Notes: generated from the sequence alone by a model not told the origin. 64,000 nucleotides of DNA from Palsa-1400 sp036501625 (GCA_036501625.1 DASXZY010000037.1:1-64000), one strand, 5' to 3'. Counted from the first letter of the stretch, positions 41,932-51,112 are shown. A program made the numbers and translations.

Positions 41932-43353
41932 CTATTGTTTGGAGGGCTGTTCCCAGCCGCCCGCCAGCGATTTGTAAACCGCCACCAGCGCCGCGGCCGT
42001 TTGCGTTTGGGTTTGGGCCAATTGGTCCTGCGACTCCAGCAAGACTCTTTCCGCGTCCAGGACGGTCAGAAAATCCGTGGCGCCGTTGTCAAATTGCGCG
42101 TGCGCCAGATCGGCGGCGGATTGGCTTGCCTTGACCGATTCCGCCAGATAATCCCGGCGCGCCTGGGCTTTGCCAAAATCGGCCAGCGCGTTTTCCGTTT
42201 CCTCCAAACTTGTCAATACGACTTCTTGGTAGCGCGCGAGTTGCGCGTCCGCGACGGCCCCGGCCGCCTTGATCCGCGAGCGCACATGGGCGTAATCCAG
42301 CGCCGCCCAGGTGATACTGGGGCCAAAGGAACGCGTATCAGACCCGCGCTTGCCCAATCCGGTGAAAGATTCCGCGTCCAGCCCGATGGCGCCATTGAAC
42401 GTCACGCGCGGCCAGAGGTCCGCCACCGCCACGCCGATGCCCGCCGTGGCCGCGGCCAGGTTCCGCTCGGCGGCGCGAACGTCCGGGCGGCGCCGCAATA
42501 ATTGGGCCGGGTCGCCGATGGCGACGAGCGGCGGCAGCGCGGGCAAAGGCTGCGCCGCTCCCAATTCATCCGACATGGCTTCCGGTTGCTGGCCGGTCAG
42601 CACTCCCAGGCGGTGCATGGCATGGGTTTCAGTCGATTCCAGCGGCGGAATTTGGGAGAGCGTATTGTCCAATTGGGCGCGCGCGCGGGACACATCCAAG
42701 TCCGTTCCGCGCCCGGCCTCGAGGCGTTCCTGGGTGATTTTTAGAGTCTCGCGCTGATTGCCGGCGTTGCGGCGCAACACCGCCAATTCATTCTGGACGC
42801 CGCGAAGGTCGAAATAATTGAGCGCGACTTCCGCCACCAGGCTCACGCGCGTGTCCTGAAGCGTGGCGGCGGCGGCTTCCATCGAGGCCGTGCTGGCCTG
42901 GTAAGCGCGGCGGACACGGCCAAAAATGTCCAATTCCCAGGTGGCGTCGAACCCAGCGTCGTAAAGCTGCTGGCGCAGGTTCGCTCCGGGAGCGTTGAAG
43001 ACCTCGGCTTCGCTATACTTGACGTTGTTATAGCTTGCGGCAGCCCCGGCGACCGGGAAAAAATCCGCCTTGGCGCCCAGGCGCAGCGCGCGGGCCTGGA
43101 GGAGATTGGCGGTGGCGATGCGCAGGTCCAGATTGCTGGCCGCCGCCCGTTCCACGAGGCGGGTCAATTCGGCGTCGCCAAAGCCGCGCCACCAGGCGGC
43201 CACCGGTTCGTTCGTGCTCAGTCCGGGTTGAATTCCGGCGCTGAATTTCGGCGGGGCCGAGAGGGGAGGCGCCTTGTAATTCGGCCCGACCGCGCAGCCG
43301 GCGGCGGCCAGGATGGCGGCGAGAGGCGGAAGAAGAGGGAAAATGTTCTTCAT
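41932..43353 (-). CDS. RND efflux outer-membrane factor (NodT/OprM family)
   Basis: 473 residues with a lipoprotein signal (ending LAAAGC, Cys20). AVGPNYKAPPLSAPPKF is the standard opening. Two repeats of the TolC-type alpha-barrel/beta-barrel follow: LDLRIATANLLQARALRLGA, RGTDLDVSRARAQLDNTLSQ, GVAVADLWPRVTFNGAIGL and DFLTVLDAERVLLESQDQLA. It is the outer-membrane channel of the tripartite pump. Its start overlaps the permease gene by four bases. Confidence 0.92.
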   Translation of the reverse strand: MKNIFPLLPPLAAILAAAGCAVGPNYKAPPLSAPPKFSAGIQPGLSTNEPVAAWWRGFGDAELTRLVERAAASNLDLRIATANLLQARALRLGAKADFFPVAGAAASYNNVKYSEAEVFNAPGANLRQQLYDAGFDATWELDIFGRVRRAYQASTASMEAAAATLQDTRVSLVAEVALNYFDLRGVQNELAVLRRNAGNQRETLKITQERLEAGRGTDLDVSRARAQLDNTLSQIPPLESTETHAMHRLGVLTGQQPEAMSDELGAAQPLPALPPLVAIGDPAQLLRRRPDVRAAERNLAAATAGIGVAVADLWPRVTFNGAIGLDAESFTGLGKRGSDTRSFGPSITWAALDYAHVRSRIKAAGAVADAQLARYQEVVLTSLEETENALADFGKAQARRDYLAESVKASQSAADLAHAQFDNGATDFLTVLDAERVLLESQDQLAQTQTQTAAALVAVYKSLAGGWEQPSKQ

Positions 43354-46300
43354 GCTTTTTTCCGGTCCGTGATGCGGCGGATAATATTGTAAAACACAGG
43401 CGTCAGGAAAATGCCAAACAGCGTCACGCCAAGCATTCCGCTGAAGACCGCCGTGCCCAGCACCCGGCGCATCTCTCCGCCCGCGCCGGCGGCCAGCACC
43501 AGCGGCACCACGCCAAAAATGAACGCGAAGGAGGTCATCAAAATGGGCCGCAACCGCAGGCGGCTGGCTTCAATGGCCGCCTCCGTCCGGGTCAGGCCGG
43601 CATCCTGTTTTTGCTTGGCGAATTCAACGATCAGAATGGCGTTTTTGCAGGCCAGGCCAACCAGCACGACGAACCCGATCTGCGTAAAAATATTATTGTC
43701 CATGCCGCGCGCCCAAATGCCCAAAATGGCAAAGAGCAGGCACATCGGCACGATCAGAATGATGGCCAGCGGCAGCGACCAGCTTTCGAAGAGCGCCGCC
43801 AGCGTCAAGAACACGAAAAGGACGCACAGCGGGAAGACATAATAGGAAGTGTTTCCCTCCAGAATTTCCTGCAAGGTCAGTTCCGTCCATTCAAAGCCCA
43901 TGGTCGAGGGCAGCTTTTGCGAAACCGTCTTTTCCATGGCGGCGATGGCCTGGCCGGAACTGATGCCGGGGGCGGCGTTGCCCGTGATTTCGGCGGCGGG
44001 ATACATGTCGTAACGGACGATGTGATCCGGCCCGGTCACGCTCCGAACCTTGACCAGTGTGGCCAGCGGCACCATCTCCCCCTGGCTGTTGCGCGCCTTG
44101 AAATGGAGGATGTCATCCGGCTGCCGCCGGTAGGGGGCGTCCGCTTGCGCGGTCACATGGTAAGTGCGGCCAAAGAGGTTCAAATCATTGATGTAGAGCG
44201 AGCCGAGATAGATTTGCAACGTGTCAAATATGTCATCGAGCGGGACGCCCATCGACTTGGCCTTGAGCCGGTCGATGTCCAGGTAAAGCTGCGGCGTGCT
44301 GGCGCGGAAACTGGGATAGGCCACCTGCACGAGGCCGGTCTTGTTCGCCTCCGCCATCAATTGCATGGCCGCCCCTTGCAGCGCCTGCAATCCGGCCCCG
44401 CCGCGATCCTGCAATTCCATCTTGAATCCGCCCACGACACCCATGCCGTTGACTGGCGGCGGCGGGAATACGCCGACAAATCCCTCCTTGATGCTCGCCA
44501 GTCGCTTGGTCAGCTCTGCCACGATGACCTGGCTGGTCAGCCCTTTGGGCGTGCGCTTCTCGAAATCGTCAAGAATAACGAAGATCGTGCCCGAATTGGG
44601 GCTGGCGCTCAGGCTGATGACCGAGAGGCCCGCCAAATCAATGGACGCCTTGACGCCCGGCGTTTCGCCGACGATCTGGCCGATGCGATCCACCACGGCA
44701 TCGGTCCGCTCCAGCGAGGCGGAATCGGGCAATTGGACGGCAATGGCCAGATAGCCCTTGTCCTGCGGCGGAATGAAACCGGAGGGCACGCGCTTGAAGC
44801 TGAACCATGTCAATCCGATGAGGCCGAGATAAATGACCAGCACCAGCCCGCTGACGCCAATCAATCGCCGCACACTCCGGCTGTAGGCGGCGGTGGCGCG
44901 GCCGAAAACTGAGTTGAAACCGCGGAAAAGCCAGCCCGCCGCGCCATTCAATAGGCGGCTGAAGAAATCGTTCCGCTGGCCGTGCGGCTGCAACAAAATG
45001 GCGCAGAGCGCGGGGCTTAACGTCAGCGAATTAAAAGCGGAAATGAGCGTGGAGAATGCAATCGTCAGCGCGAATTGCCGGTAAAACTGCCCCGAAATTC
45101 CCGCGATAAACGCCGTCGGAATAAACACCGCCCCGAGCACCAGCGCCACGGCCACAACGGCGCCGCTGACTTCGTCCATCGCTTTGGCCGTCGCGTCGCG
45201 CGGAGACAGGCCCAGGGCCATGTTGCGCTCCACATTCTCGACCACGACAATGGCGTCATCGACAACGATGCCGATGGCCAGCACCAGGCCGAAGAGGGAG
45301 AGATTGTTGAGCGAGAATCCCATCACGTCCATCGCGGCCAGCGTGCCAATGAGCGAGACCGGCACCGCCAGCAGAGGAATGAGGGAGGCGCGCCAGGTTT
45401 GCAAGAAGAGCACCACCACCAGCACCACCAGCAACATCGCCTCGGCCAGCGTGTGCAGCACCGCGCGGATGGACTCCCTCGTGAACCCGGTGGTGTCAAA
45501 CACAATACGATAATCCAGCCCTGGAGGAAAACGCTCCTTGAGTATTTCCATCGCTTTATGCACCGCGTCGGAAGTTTCAATCGAGTTGGAGCCGGGCAGT
45601 TGGAAAATGGCCACCGCGGCGGTCGGCTTGCCGTCGATCTTGGTGTTCATGCTGTAATCCAGCGCGGCCAATTCCACCCGCGCCACGTCCTTCACGCGCA
45701 CGACTTGGCCGTTGGCCCCGTTTTTGATGACCATGTTGGCGAACTGGCTTTCATCCGTCAGCCGGCCTTGAGTATTGACAATGTATTGGAAGCTCAGGCC
45801 CTTGGCCATGGGCGGCTGGCCGATCTGCCCCGCCGCCACCTGCACGTTTTGCTCGCGGATGGCGTTGACGACGTCATCGGCCGTCAGGTTGAGCGAGGCG
45901 ATCTTTTCCGGGTCGAGCCAGATGCGCATGGAGTAATCGCGCGCGCCAAAAATAATGATGCTGCCGACGCCGGGCAAACGGGCCAGCGCGTCCTTGACTT
46001 GCAGGAACGCGTAATTGCTGACATAGACCTGATCATAACGCCCGTCGGGTGAGAACAGGTTGACGACCAGGGTGATGTCCGGCGAGCTCTTGGCGGTCGT
46101 AATGCCGAGCCGGCGCACTTCTTCCGGCAGGCGGGCCTGGGCCACTGAAACCCGGTTTTCCACCAGCACTTGCGCCTTGTCCAAGTCTGTGCCGATCTTG
46201 AACGTGACAGTCAACTGCATGGAGCCGTCGCTGGCGCATTGTGCCGCCATGTAGAGCATGTCTTCCACGCCGTTGACTTCCTCCTCGATGGGCGTGGCCA

Positions 46301-46487
46301 CGGTGTCAGCGATCACTTGGGGATTGGCGCCGGGATAGATGGCCTTGACCACCACCGTCGGCGGCACCACCGGCGGATACTCCGCCACCGGCAGCTTCAA
46401 GAGCGCCAGCAAGCCCGCGATGACGATGACAATCGACAGCACCGACGCAAAGATCGGCCGGCCAATGAAGAAATGAGAAAATTTCAT
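43350..46487 (-). CDS. RND multidrug efflux permease (HAE1 family)
   Basis: 1045 residues, matching AcrB/MexB length. MKFSHFFIGRPIFASVLSIV start, pore and docking domains, TM4 with GLVLAIGIVVDDAIVVVENV (the paired Asp of the proton relay), LTIAFSTLISAFNSLTLSPA, and the C-terminal TMs with LVGLACKNAILIVEFAKQ carrying the proton-relay Lys. It is a proton-driven exporter of drugs or lipophilic molecules. Middle gene of the operon, 18 bases after the adaptor gene. Confidence 0.95.
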   Translation of the reverse strand: MKFSHFFIGRPIFASVLSIVIVIAGLLALLKLPVAEYPPVVPPTVVVKAIYPGANPQVIADTVATPIEEEVNGVEDMLYMAAQCASDGSMQLTVTFKIGTDLDKAQVLVENRVSVAQARLPEEVRRLGITTAKSSPDITLVVNLFSPDGRYDQVYVSNYAFLQVKDALARLPGVGSIIIFGARDYSMRIWLDPEKIASLNLTADDVVNAIREQNVQVAAGQIGQPPMAKGLSFQYIVNTQGRLTDESQFANMVIKNGANGQVVRVKDVARVELAALDYSMNTKIDGKPTAAVAIFQLPGSNSIETSDAVHKAMEILKERFPPGLDYRIVFDTTGFTRESIRAVLHTLAEAMLLVVLVVVLFLQTWRASLIPLLAVPVSLIGTLAAMDVMGFSLNNLSLFGLVLAIGIVVDDAIVVVENVERNMALGLSPRDATAKAMDEVSGAVVAVALVLGAVFIPTAFIAGISGQFYRQFALTIAFSTLISAFNSLTLSPALCAILLQPHGQRNDFFSRLLNGAAGWLFRGFNSVFGRATAAYSRSVRRLIGVSGLVLVIYLGLIGLTWFSFKRVPSGFIPPQDKGYLAIAVQLPDSASLERTDAVVDRIGQIVGETPGVKASIDLAGLSVISLSASPNSGTIFVILDDFEKRTPKGLTSQVIVAELTKRLASIKEGFVGVFPPPPVNGMGVVGGFKMELQDRGGAGLQALQGAAMQLMAEANKTGLVQVAYPSFRASTPQLYLDIDRLKAKSMGVPLDDIFDTLQIYLGSLYINDLNLFGRTYHVTAQADAPYRRQPDDILHFKARNSQGEMVPLATLVKVRSVTGPDHIVRYDMYPAAEITGNAAPGISSGQAIAAMEKTVSQKLPSTMGFEWTELTLQEILEGNTSYYVFPLCVLFVFLTLAALFESWSLPLAIILIVPMCLLFAILGIWARGMDNNIFTQIGFVVLVGLACKNAILIVEFAKQKQDAGLTRTEAAIEASRLRLRPILMTSFAFIFGVVPLVLAAGAGGEMRRVLGTAVFSGMLGVTLFGIFLTPVFYNIIRRITDRKKA

Positions 46488-46505
46488 CGGGATTGGGCGG
46501 GATGA

Positions 46506-47663
46506 TTATTGCGCCATCGCGACCGGAGCCCCGTTGGTGCGCGCGGGATTGACTTTCATTCCGGGCCGGACGGTCATCAAACCGTCCACCATCACCCAAT
46601 CGCCGGGATGAATGCCTTCGCGCACGACGCGCAAGCCGTCAATCATTGGACCAAGTTTGACCGGCGCGAATTGGACCATGTCCTGCCCATCCACGACCAA
46701 AACATATTTCTGGTCCTGATCGGAACCGATGGCCAGGTCCGGCACGAGCAGGGCCGGATAAGGCGCGGAGCCGGGCACGCGCACCCGCGCGAAAAAGCCG
46801 GGCTGCAACACATGATCCGGATTGGAAAGAACGCCGCGCACGCGCATCGTGCCGGTATTCGCATCCACCCGATTGTCAACGAAATCAAGAACTCCTTTGT
46901 GCGGAAAGCCGGTTTCGTCGCCCAAGGCGATTTGGCACGGCCATTTGCCGCCGCGCAGATTGTCCTCTTTGTTTTGGCGCGCCAATTGTTGATACTTGAG
47001 GATGGCTTGTTCGTCGGCGTCGAACCGGCAATAGATTGGGTCCAGCGAAACAATGGTTGCCAGCAAGGTTGCGTCTCCCGTGCCGCCATTGACAAGGTTG
47101 CCCTCGGTCATCATTTTGCGCCCGATGCGCCCGCTGATGGGAGCTTTGATCTGGGTGTAATCCACGTTCAATTGAGCCACTTCCAGGGAGGCGCGGGCCG
47201 ATGCAATGGAGGCGGCCGCCATGCGTTCGTCCTTGGCGCGGGAATCGGCATCTTCGGCGGAAATGGCCCTGACTTTGAGAAGGCGGTTGGCGCGCTCCAG
47301 ATCGTTGCTGGCCAATTCAAAACGAGTCTGCGCTTGCAGCACGTCGGCCTGTGCCCGGTCCAATTCCGCCCTGTAAGGGCGCGGGTCAATCACAAAGAGC
47401 AGGTCGCCTTTTTTGACCTCGGCGCCGTCTTTGAAATGGATGGAATCCAGGTAGCCGCTGACCCGAGCCCGGACTTCGACGGTATCGACCGCCTCGACCC
47501 AGCCCTGATATTCGTCCCACTCGGTCACGTTCTTGGAAACCGGCTGGTTGACCGTGACGGCCGGGGGAGGCGGGGCGGCGCTGCCGGCCGCGGGGCCGTT
47601 TTTCTGGCAACCCGCCGCCAAAAGGCCGCAAACAGCCGCCAGCACGCTCAATTTGATTTTCAT
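46506..47663 (-). CDS. RND efflux periplasmic adaptor (MFP)
   Basis: 385 residues, lipoprotein signal ending LLAAGC (Cys19). Lipoyl halves VEVRARVSGYLDSIHFKDGA and YTQIKAPISGRIGRKMMTEG flank an alpha-hairpin (QADVLQAQTRFELASNDLE). Beta-barrel and membrane-proximal domains follow to GDWVMVDGLMTVRPGMKV. It bridges the permease and the outer-membrane factor. First gene of the operon; its ATG is the end of a 21-bp element shared with the tetR-like start. Confidence 0.93.
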   Translation of the reverse strand: MKIKLSVLAAVCGLLAAGCQKNGPAAGSAAPPPPAVTVNQPVSKNVTEWDEYQGWVEAVDTVEVRARVSGYLDSIHFKDGAEVKKGDLLFVIDPRPYRAELDRAQADVLQAQTRFELASNDLERANRLLKVRAISAEDADSRAKDERMAAASIASARASLEVAQLNVDYTQIKAPISGRIGRKMMTEGNLVNGGTGDATLLATIVSLDPIYCRFDADEQAILKYQQLARQNKEDNLRGGKWPCQIALGDETGFPHKGVLDFVDNRVDANTGTMRVRGVLSNPDHVLQPGFFARVRVPGSAPYPALLVPDLAIGSDQDQKYVLVVDGQDMVQFAPVKLGPMIDGLRVVREGIHPGDWVMVDGLMTVRPGMKVNPARTNGAPVAMAQ

Positions 47664-47683
47664 AAGTGAATAGTTGCTAACAT
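47663..47683 (-). promoter_or_regulatory. Candidate TetR operator at the adaptor start
   Basis: Reading on the minus strand, a 21-base element beginning GTTAGCA and ending ACTTATG lies directly on the adaptor ATG. It matches about 16 of 21 positions of the element at 48395-48415. Position over the translation start would suit repression or a leaderless transcript. Confidence 0.45.
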
Positions 47684-47684
47684 C

Positions 47685-48386
47685 CTACATTTGAAAGTAC
47701 AGTTCCAGCACCTTCGGATTGTAATGGGCGGCGATGGCTTTGCGGGCCAGCCCCATGCCGGAAAGAATGAACCAAACCGCTTCGTGCGCCAGCTCTTCGC
47801 GCGGCACCTTGTATTTGACCGCCGGTTTGGGCGGCAAATGAACCAGGGCCAGCCAAGCCGCCAAATGGTGCGCGAACAGCGCGTTGTGCCCGTGCGACAG
47901 CGGCGTTTTGACCGCGTCCCCTGCCGCCACGGCAGCGTCCAGGCAGGCTTCGATGCGCGTGCAAAAGGCCTCGAAACGATTTTGGTACATGAGCCGGGCA
48001 AACGCGCCGTCCTCGAGGAAGCTTTTCAGCATCAGGCGCTGCCGGGTGTCCCACGGGATGGCGCCAAAGGGCATCCCCATCACATGGACGCGCACCAGAT
48101 AATAGACCAGATGGACGAGGGTCGAAGTGGAGGGTTCCAGCTCCGTGATCAACTGAATGAACTTGCGCGTGGAAGGGTCTTTGGCATCGCAGCAAAGGTC
48201 TTGAATTGCCGCGTAAAGCGCTTCCTTGCTGGGGAAATGGCGGTAAAGGAGCGGCTCCGAGACTCCGGCCGCGCGGGCCAGTTCTTTGGTGGTGGTTTCC
48301 GCGTAACCTTTGCGGGCAAAAACCGGCAGCGCGGCCTGGGCAATGGCCGCCTTGCGCTGTTCCGCTGAGAGCCGGGTTTTCTTCAT
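47685..48386 (-). CDS. TetR-family transcriptional regulator of the efflux operon
   Basis: 233 residues from the ATG at 48386; another in-frame ATG at 48395 adds three. The N-terminal HTH is clear: AIAQAALPVFARKGYAETTT, KELARAAGVSEPLLYRHFPS and KEALYAAIQDL. The C-terminal ligand domain is divergent. It lies directly upstream of the adaptor gene on the same strand, and shares an operator-like element with it, so it most likely represses both itself and the pump. The inducer is unknown. Confidence 0.88.
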   Translation of the reverse strand: MKKTRLSAEQRKAAIAQAALPVFARKGYAETTTKELARAAGVSEPLLYRHFPSKEALYAAIQDLCCDAKDPSTRKFIQLITELEPSTSTLVHLVYYLVRVHVMGMPFGAIPWDTRQRLMLKSFLEDGAFARLMYQNRFEAFCTRIEACLDAAVAAGDAVKTPLSHGHNALFAHHLAAWLALVHLPPKPAVKYKVPREELAHEAVWFILSGMGLARKAIAAHYNPKVLELYFQM

Positions 48387-48394
48387 GGCCCGCA

Positions 48395-48415
48395 TAAGTT
48401 AGTGGATGCTAACCT
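48395..48415 (-). promoter_or_regulatory. Candidate TetR operator at the tetR-like start
   Basis: GTTAG (48398-48402) and CTAAC (48409-48413) form an inverted repeat with six-base spacer. On the minus strand the 21-base element begins GTTAGCA and ends ACTTATG, as at 47663-47683. The final ATG is the first in-frame start of the regulator gene. Confidence 0.5.
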
Positions 48416-48554
48416 AATGTCAAGGCTTTCGATTCCCGCACTGGCGCGCGATTTCCCCCGACAGCGCCGGCAGGTGAATATCATTTGATGCACCCGCCGT
48501 CATAACTGTCTTTTTCTTTGGCGCCGTTTTTTGCTTTGTTTAACTGCCACAATT

Positions 48555-48835
48555 GCAATCACTTGCAAAAATAGCGTCGAATAAACCGGGCCATTTTGCA
48601 GAAAAACGGGGCGTCCGGCCCAAAAAAGTGATGCTTTCGCAGGCCATTTTTCACTTTTTCGTGGATTTGCAGTTTGCAACATGCTCTCCCGCAGCAATAT
48701 CCAATCCGGCCATGCAGCCCCAAAAAATCGCACCTAAATACCTACGGTAGGTTTTTTGGTTTTCGGCAATTCTGTCACCATTTGCGCGTGAACATCCATT
48801 TTGTTCATCAGAAGAGGGAGCGCGGCGGCCGGTTT
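48555..48835. repeat. Dispersed intergenic repeat, copy 3
   Basis: Aligns to copy 2 over nearly its full length: CACTTGCAAAAA, AAACCGGGCCATTTT, GCAGAAAAACGGGG, CCCAAAAAAG, GCTTTCGCA, CACTTTTTCG, CAATATCCAATCC, AAAAAATCG, the hairpin TACCTA-CGG-TAGGTTT (48739-48755), TTTTCGGCAATTCTGTCACC and GTGAACATCCA. The three copies differ in the hairpin triloop (CCG, TGG, CGG). Confidence 0.75.
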
Positions 48836-48955
48836 TCCGAGAAGAACCGGCTGCGGCACGCTCATTTTGCCAATCTGCAACAGCTCATAGGAATATTAGT
48901 TATGACCCCACCGCCGCAAACGACAAGTCGCCGACAAAATGGCAGGCGAAGAACG

Positions 48956-49160
48956 GCGCCAACGAAGCCGCGCGCAATTCTCCGCGCCAACTGAAGTCAG
49001 TTGCAGCCAGAACGCGGCAAATTACGGTGAATTGCGTTTGATCACCCTAAATCACCCCGGCCAAATGAGCCAGCTAACGGCAACCCCCCGTGGTGTCGAT
49101 GGTTTCACAAGAGACCCTGGGCGAATCGCCGGAGGCCAGGAACACGGCCACCGTCGCGAT
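48956..49160. repeat. Left unit of a 221-bp tandem duplication
   Basis: Matches 49177-49381 with an offset of 221 bases: CGCGCAATTCTCCGCGCCAA, the inverted repeat CAACTGA-AG-TCAGTTG, GCGGCAAATTACGGTGAATT, GATCACCCTAAATCACCCC and the gene tail. The right unit contains the real 3' end of the SDR gene. Confidence 0.8.
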
Positions 49161-49161
49161 T
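49074..49161 (-). pseudogene. Duplicated 3' tail of the SDR gene
   Basis: The minus strand reads VAVFLASGDSPRVSCETIDT then TGGCR and a TAG stop, against VAVFLASGDSGWVTGETIDT and TGGYR in the intact gene 221 bases away. Only about 28 codons are duplicated, with several substitutions. It has no start and is a decaying partial copy. Confidence 0.8.
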
Positions 49162-49294
49162 TTGACCGCCGCGGAATGCCAGCGCCAAATCCGCGCAATT
49201 CTCCGCGCCAACTGAACTCAGTTGCAGCCAGAACGCGGCAAATTACGGTGAATTGCGTTTGATCACCCTAAATCACCCCATCCAAATCAGCCTG

Positions 49295-50062
49295 CTAACG
49301 GTAACCGCCAGTGGTGTCGATGGTTTCGCCCGTGACCCAGCCCGAATCGCCGGAAGCCAGGAACACCGCCACCGCCGCGATGTCGTGCGGCTGGCCGATG
49401 CGGCCCAACGGCGTTTGCGCGGCGGCTTGCTTTTCCATGTCGCTGCCGATGATGCCGGCCGCGTGGACGCCTTCCGTCTCGATCATGCCGGGGTTGATCG
49501 CGTTGACGCGGATTTTGCGCGGGCCGAGTTCCTTGGCCAGGGACTTCGTCAATGTGTCCACCGCGCCCTTGGTCGCGCTGTAAACCGAGCCGGTTGGCGG
49601 CGCGGATGTGCTCACGATAGAACTGATATTGATGACGCTCCCGCCGGAAGCGCCAAAGTGCCGCGCCGCCGCCTGCGTCGCGAGAATCGTCCCCAGAACG
49701 TTTACGTTAAATTGCTTGTGAAAATGCTCCTCGGTGATTTGCTCGAGCGGAAGAAACTCATAAAGGCCCGCATTGTTGACAAGAATGTCGAGGCGCCCGA
49801 AGGCCTTCTTCGCTTCGGCGAACAGCCGGTCGATGTCCGCCTTTTTGGCGACGTCGGCCTGCGCGGCCACCGCCTTGCCGCCCTTGGCCTTGATGGCTTT
49901 GACGACCTTGTCCGCTCCGCTCCGGCTGGAGGCGTAGTTGACGACCACCGCTGCTCCTTCAGCGGCCAGATGTTGCGCGATAGCCGCGCCGATGCCTTTC
50001 GATGCGCCCGTCACCAGGGCGACTTTTCCAGTTAATTTTTTAGCCATGCTTTTGTTTTTCAT
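49295..50062 (-). CDS. SDR-family oxidoreductase (FabG-like)
   Basis: 255 residues. Cofactor motif VALVTGASKGIGAAIAQHLA, NADP-type acidic/basic loop (NYASSRSGAD), NNAGLYEF, active-site Ser and YSATKGAVDTLTKSLA (Tyr-Lys), and INPGMIETEG. The final segment is ASGDSGWVTGETIDTTGGYR, the usual C-terminus. Likely an NAD(P)H-dependent carbonyl reductase of unknown substrate. The last 28 codons are duplicated downstream. Confidence 0.9.
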   Translation of the reverse strand: MKNKSMAKKLTGKVALVTGASKGIGAAIAQHLAAEGAAVVVNYASSRSGADKVVKAIKAKGGKAVAAQADVAKKADIDRLFAEAKKAFGRLDILVNNAGLYEFLPLEQITEEHFHKQFNVNVLGTILATQAAARHFGASGGSVINISSIVSTSAPPTGSVYSATKGAVDTLTKSLAKELGPRKIRVNAINPGMIETEGVHAAGIIGSDMEKQAAAQTPLGRIGQPHDIAAVAVFLASGDSGWVTGETIDTTGGYR

Positions 50063-50208
50063 AATATTTCCTTTTCGCGGGCCGGTTTTAGCTTGCCAGC
50101 AGCATCGGCCCGGACTACCTTCCAGTCAAGCGAGGCGCATGTGCGCCCGCCATTTCACCAAGTTGTGTATAAAGGCGGAATTGTTCCGCACAAGGAGAAA
50201 ACAGACTT

Positions 50209-50988
50209 ATGAGAAATGCACCCCCGCCGGGCGGCTCCCGCTTGGCCTTCACCCTGATTGAATTGTTGACTGTCATCGCCATCATCGCGGTCCTAGCCGC
50301 GCTTATCCTGCCTGCCCTCATGCGCGCCAAAACGGCGGCGAAACGAAAACTTTGCCAGGCCGATGAAGTTTCCCTGGCCGGCGCCATCGCGGCTTATGCT
50401 TCAAGTTACGCCCGGCCGCCCGTTTCCACCAACGCCATGGCCGCCGTCGCTGGCACGACCAATGACTTCACCTTTGGCACCAGCCTGACCGGCGCGCCCG
50501 GCCAGCTTGCCAACATGCCCGTCGAGCTTGGCTCCGGCCAACCCCTCAACATCGCCACGCCCAATTCCATTTATCAAAACAACAATTCTGAGGTGATCGC
50601 GATTCTGCGCGACGACGCTTATTATCCCGAAGCCAATCCCGTCGAGGGGCAGGGGCACGTTTACAATCCGCGCCAGACGCCCTTTTTTACCGGCACACAA
50701 GCAGGCGGCCCGCTCGTGACGGGCTTTGGGCCGGGCGCTCCGGGCGTCGGCGCGGACGAGATTTTGCGCGACCCTTGGGGGCTGCCTTACATGATTACCC
50801 TCGATCTCAGCGGCGACAACCGGGTCTTCGATCCTTATTTGAACCAAATGTACCAGCGCCAATTTCCCGGCGGGACGCTGCTCACGCCTGCCTCCGCGGT
50901 GGTGTGGTCGCTCGGCCCCGCTGGAAAAATCAACTTGACGCTCGGCTCAAAGGACCCTGTCAATAAATCAATGGTCGCCAGTTTTTGA
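50209..50988 (+). CDS. Pseudopilin-like protein
   Basis: 259 residues. Leader RNAPPPGGSRLA, then FTLIELLTVIAIIAVLAALI with Glu5; the processing residue is Ala. Head domain: LCQADEVSLAGAIAAYASSY, VIAILRDDAYYPEANPVEGQ, ADEILRDPWGLPYMITLDLS (a GspG-like 'DPWG.PY' motif), AVVWSLGPAGKINL. The DPWG motif makes this closer to the major pseudopilin GspG than the other two in the window. Confidence 0.85.
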   Translation: MRNAPPPGGSRLAFTLIELLTVIAIIAVLAALILPALMRAKTAAKRKLCQADEVSLAGAIAAYASSYARPPVSTNAMAAVAGTTNDFTFGTSLTGAPGQLANMPVELGSGQPLNIATPNSIYQNNNSEVIAILRDDAYYPEANPVEGQGHVYNPRQTPFFTGTQAGGPLVTGFGPGAPGVGADEILRDPWGLPYMITLDLSGDNRVFDPYLNQMYQRQFPGGTLLTPASAVVWSLGPAGKINLTLGSKDPVNKSMVASF

Positions 50989-51112
50989 CCGGCCGGCCCG
51001 CCTTCGCGCGCCCCGTGCGGGTTTGCCTCACAACCAAAACCATGATTCGCCTTGCAGACAGAGCCGCCTCATTCGCCTACTGTGGACAGCGCAGTAGAGT
51101 TAGTTTTCATAG

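Larger units (their letters stand above)
48416..49294. other. Long intergenic region with repeat copy 3 and a duplicated gene tail
   Basis: About 880 bp between tetR and SDR genes (both minus). Contains dispersed repeat copy 3 (48555-48835) and a tandem duplication of about 221 bp period (about 48956-49160 and 49177-49381). The remaining sequence shows no gene. Confidence 0.5.

Noticed and set aside
43611..44912. A 433-codon plus frame opposite the RND permease
   Set aside because: Antisense to a strongly conserved gene; His/Arg/Gln-rich shadow composition.
33498..48835. CRISPR array
   Set aside because: The repeats are about 15 kb or more apart, imperfect, and have no spacer structure; no cas gene is present.
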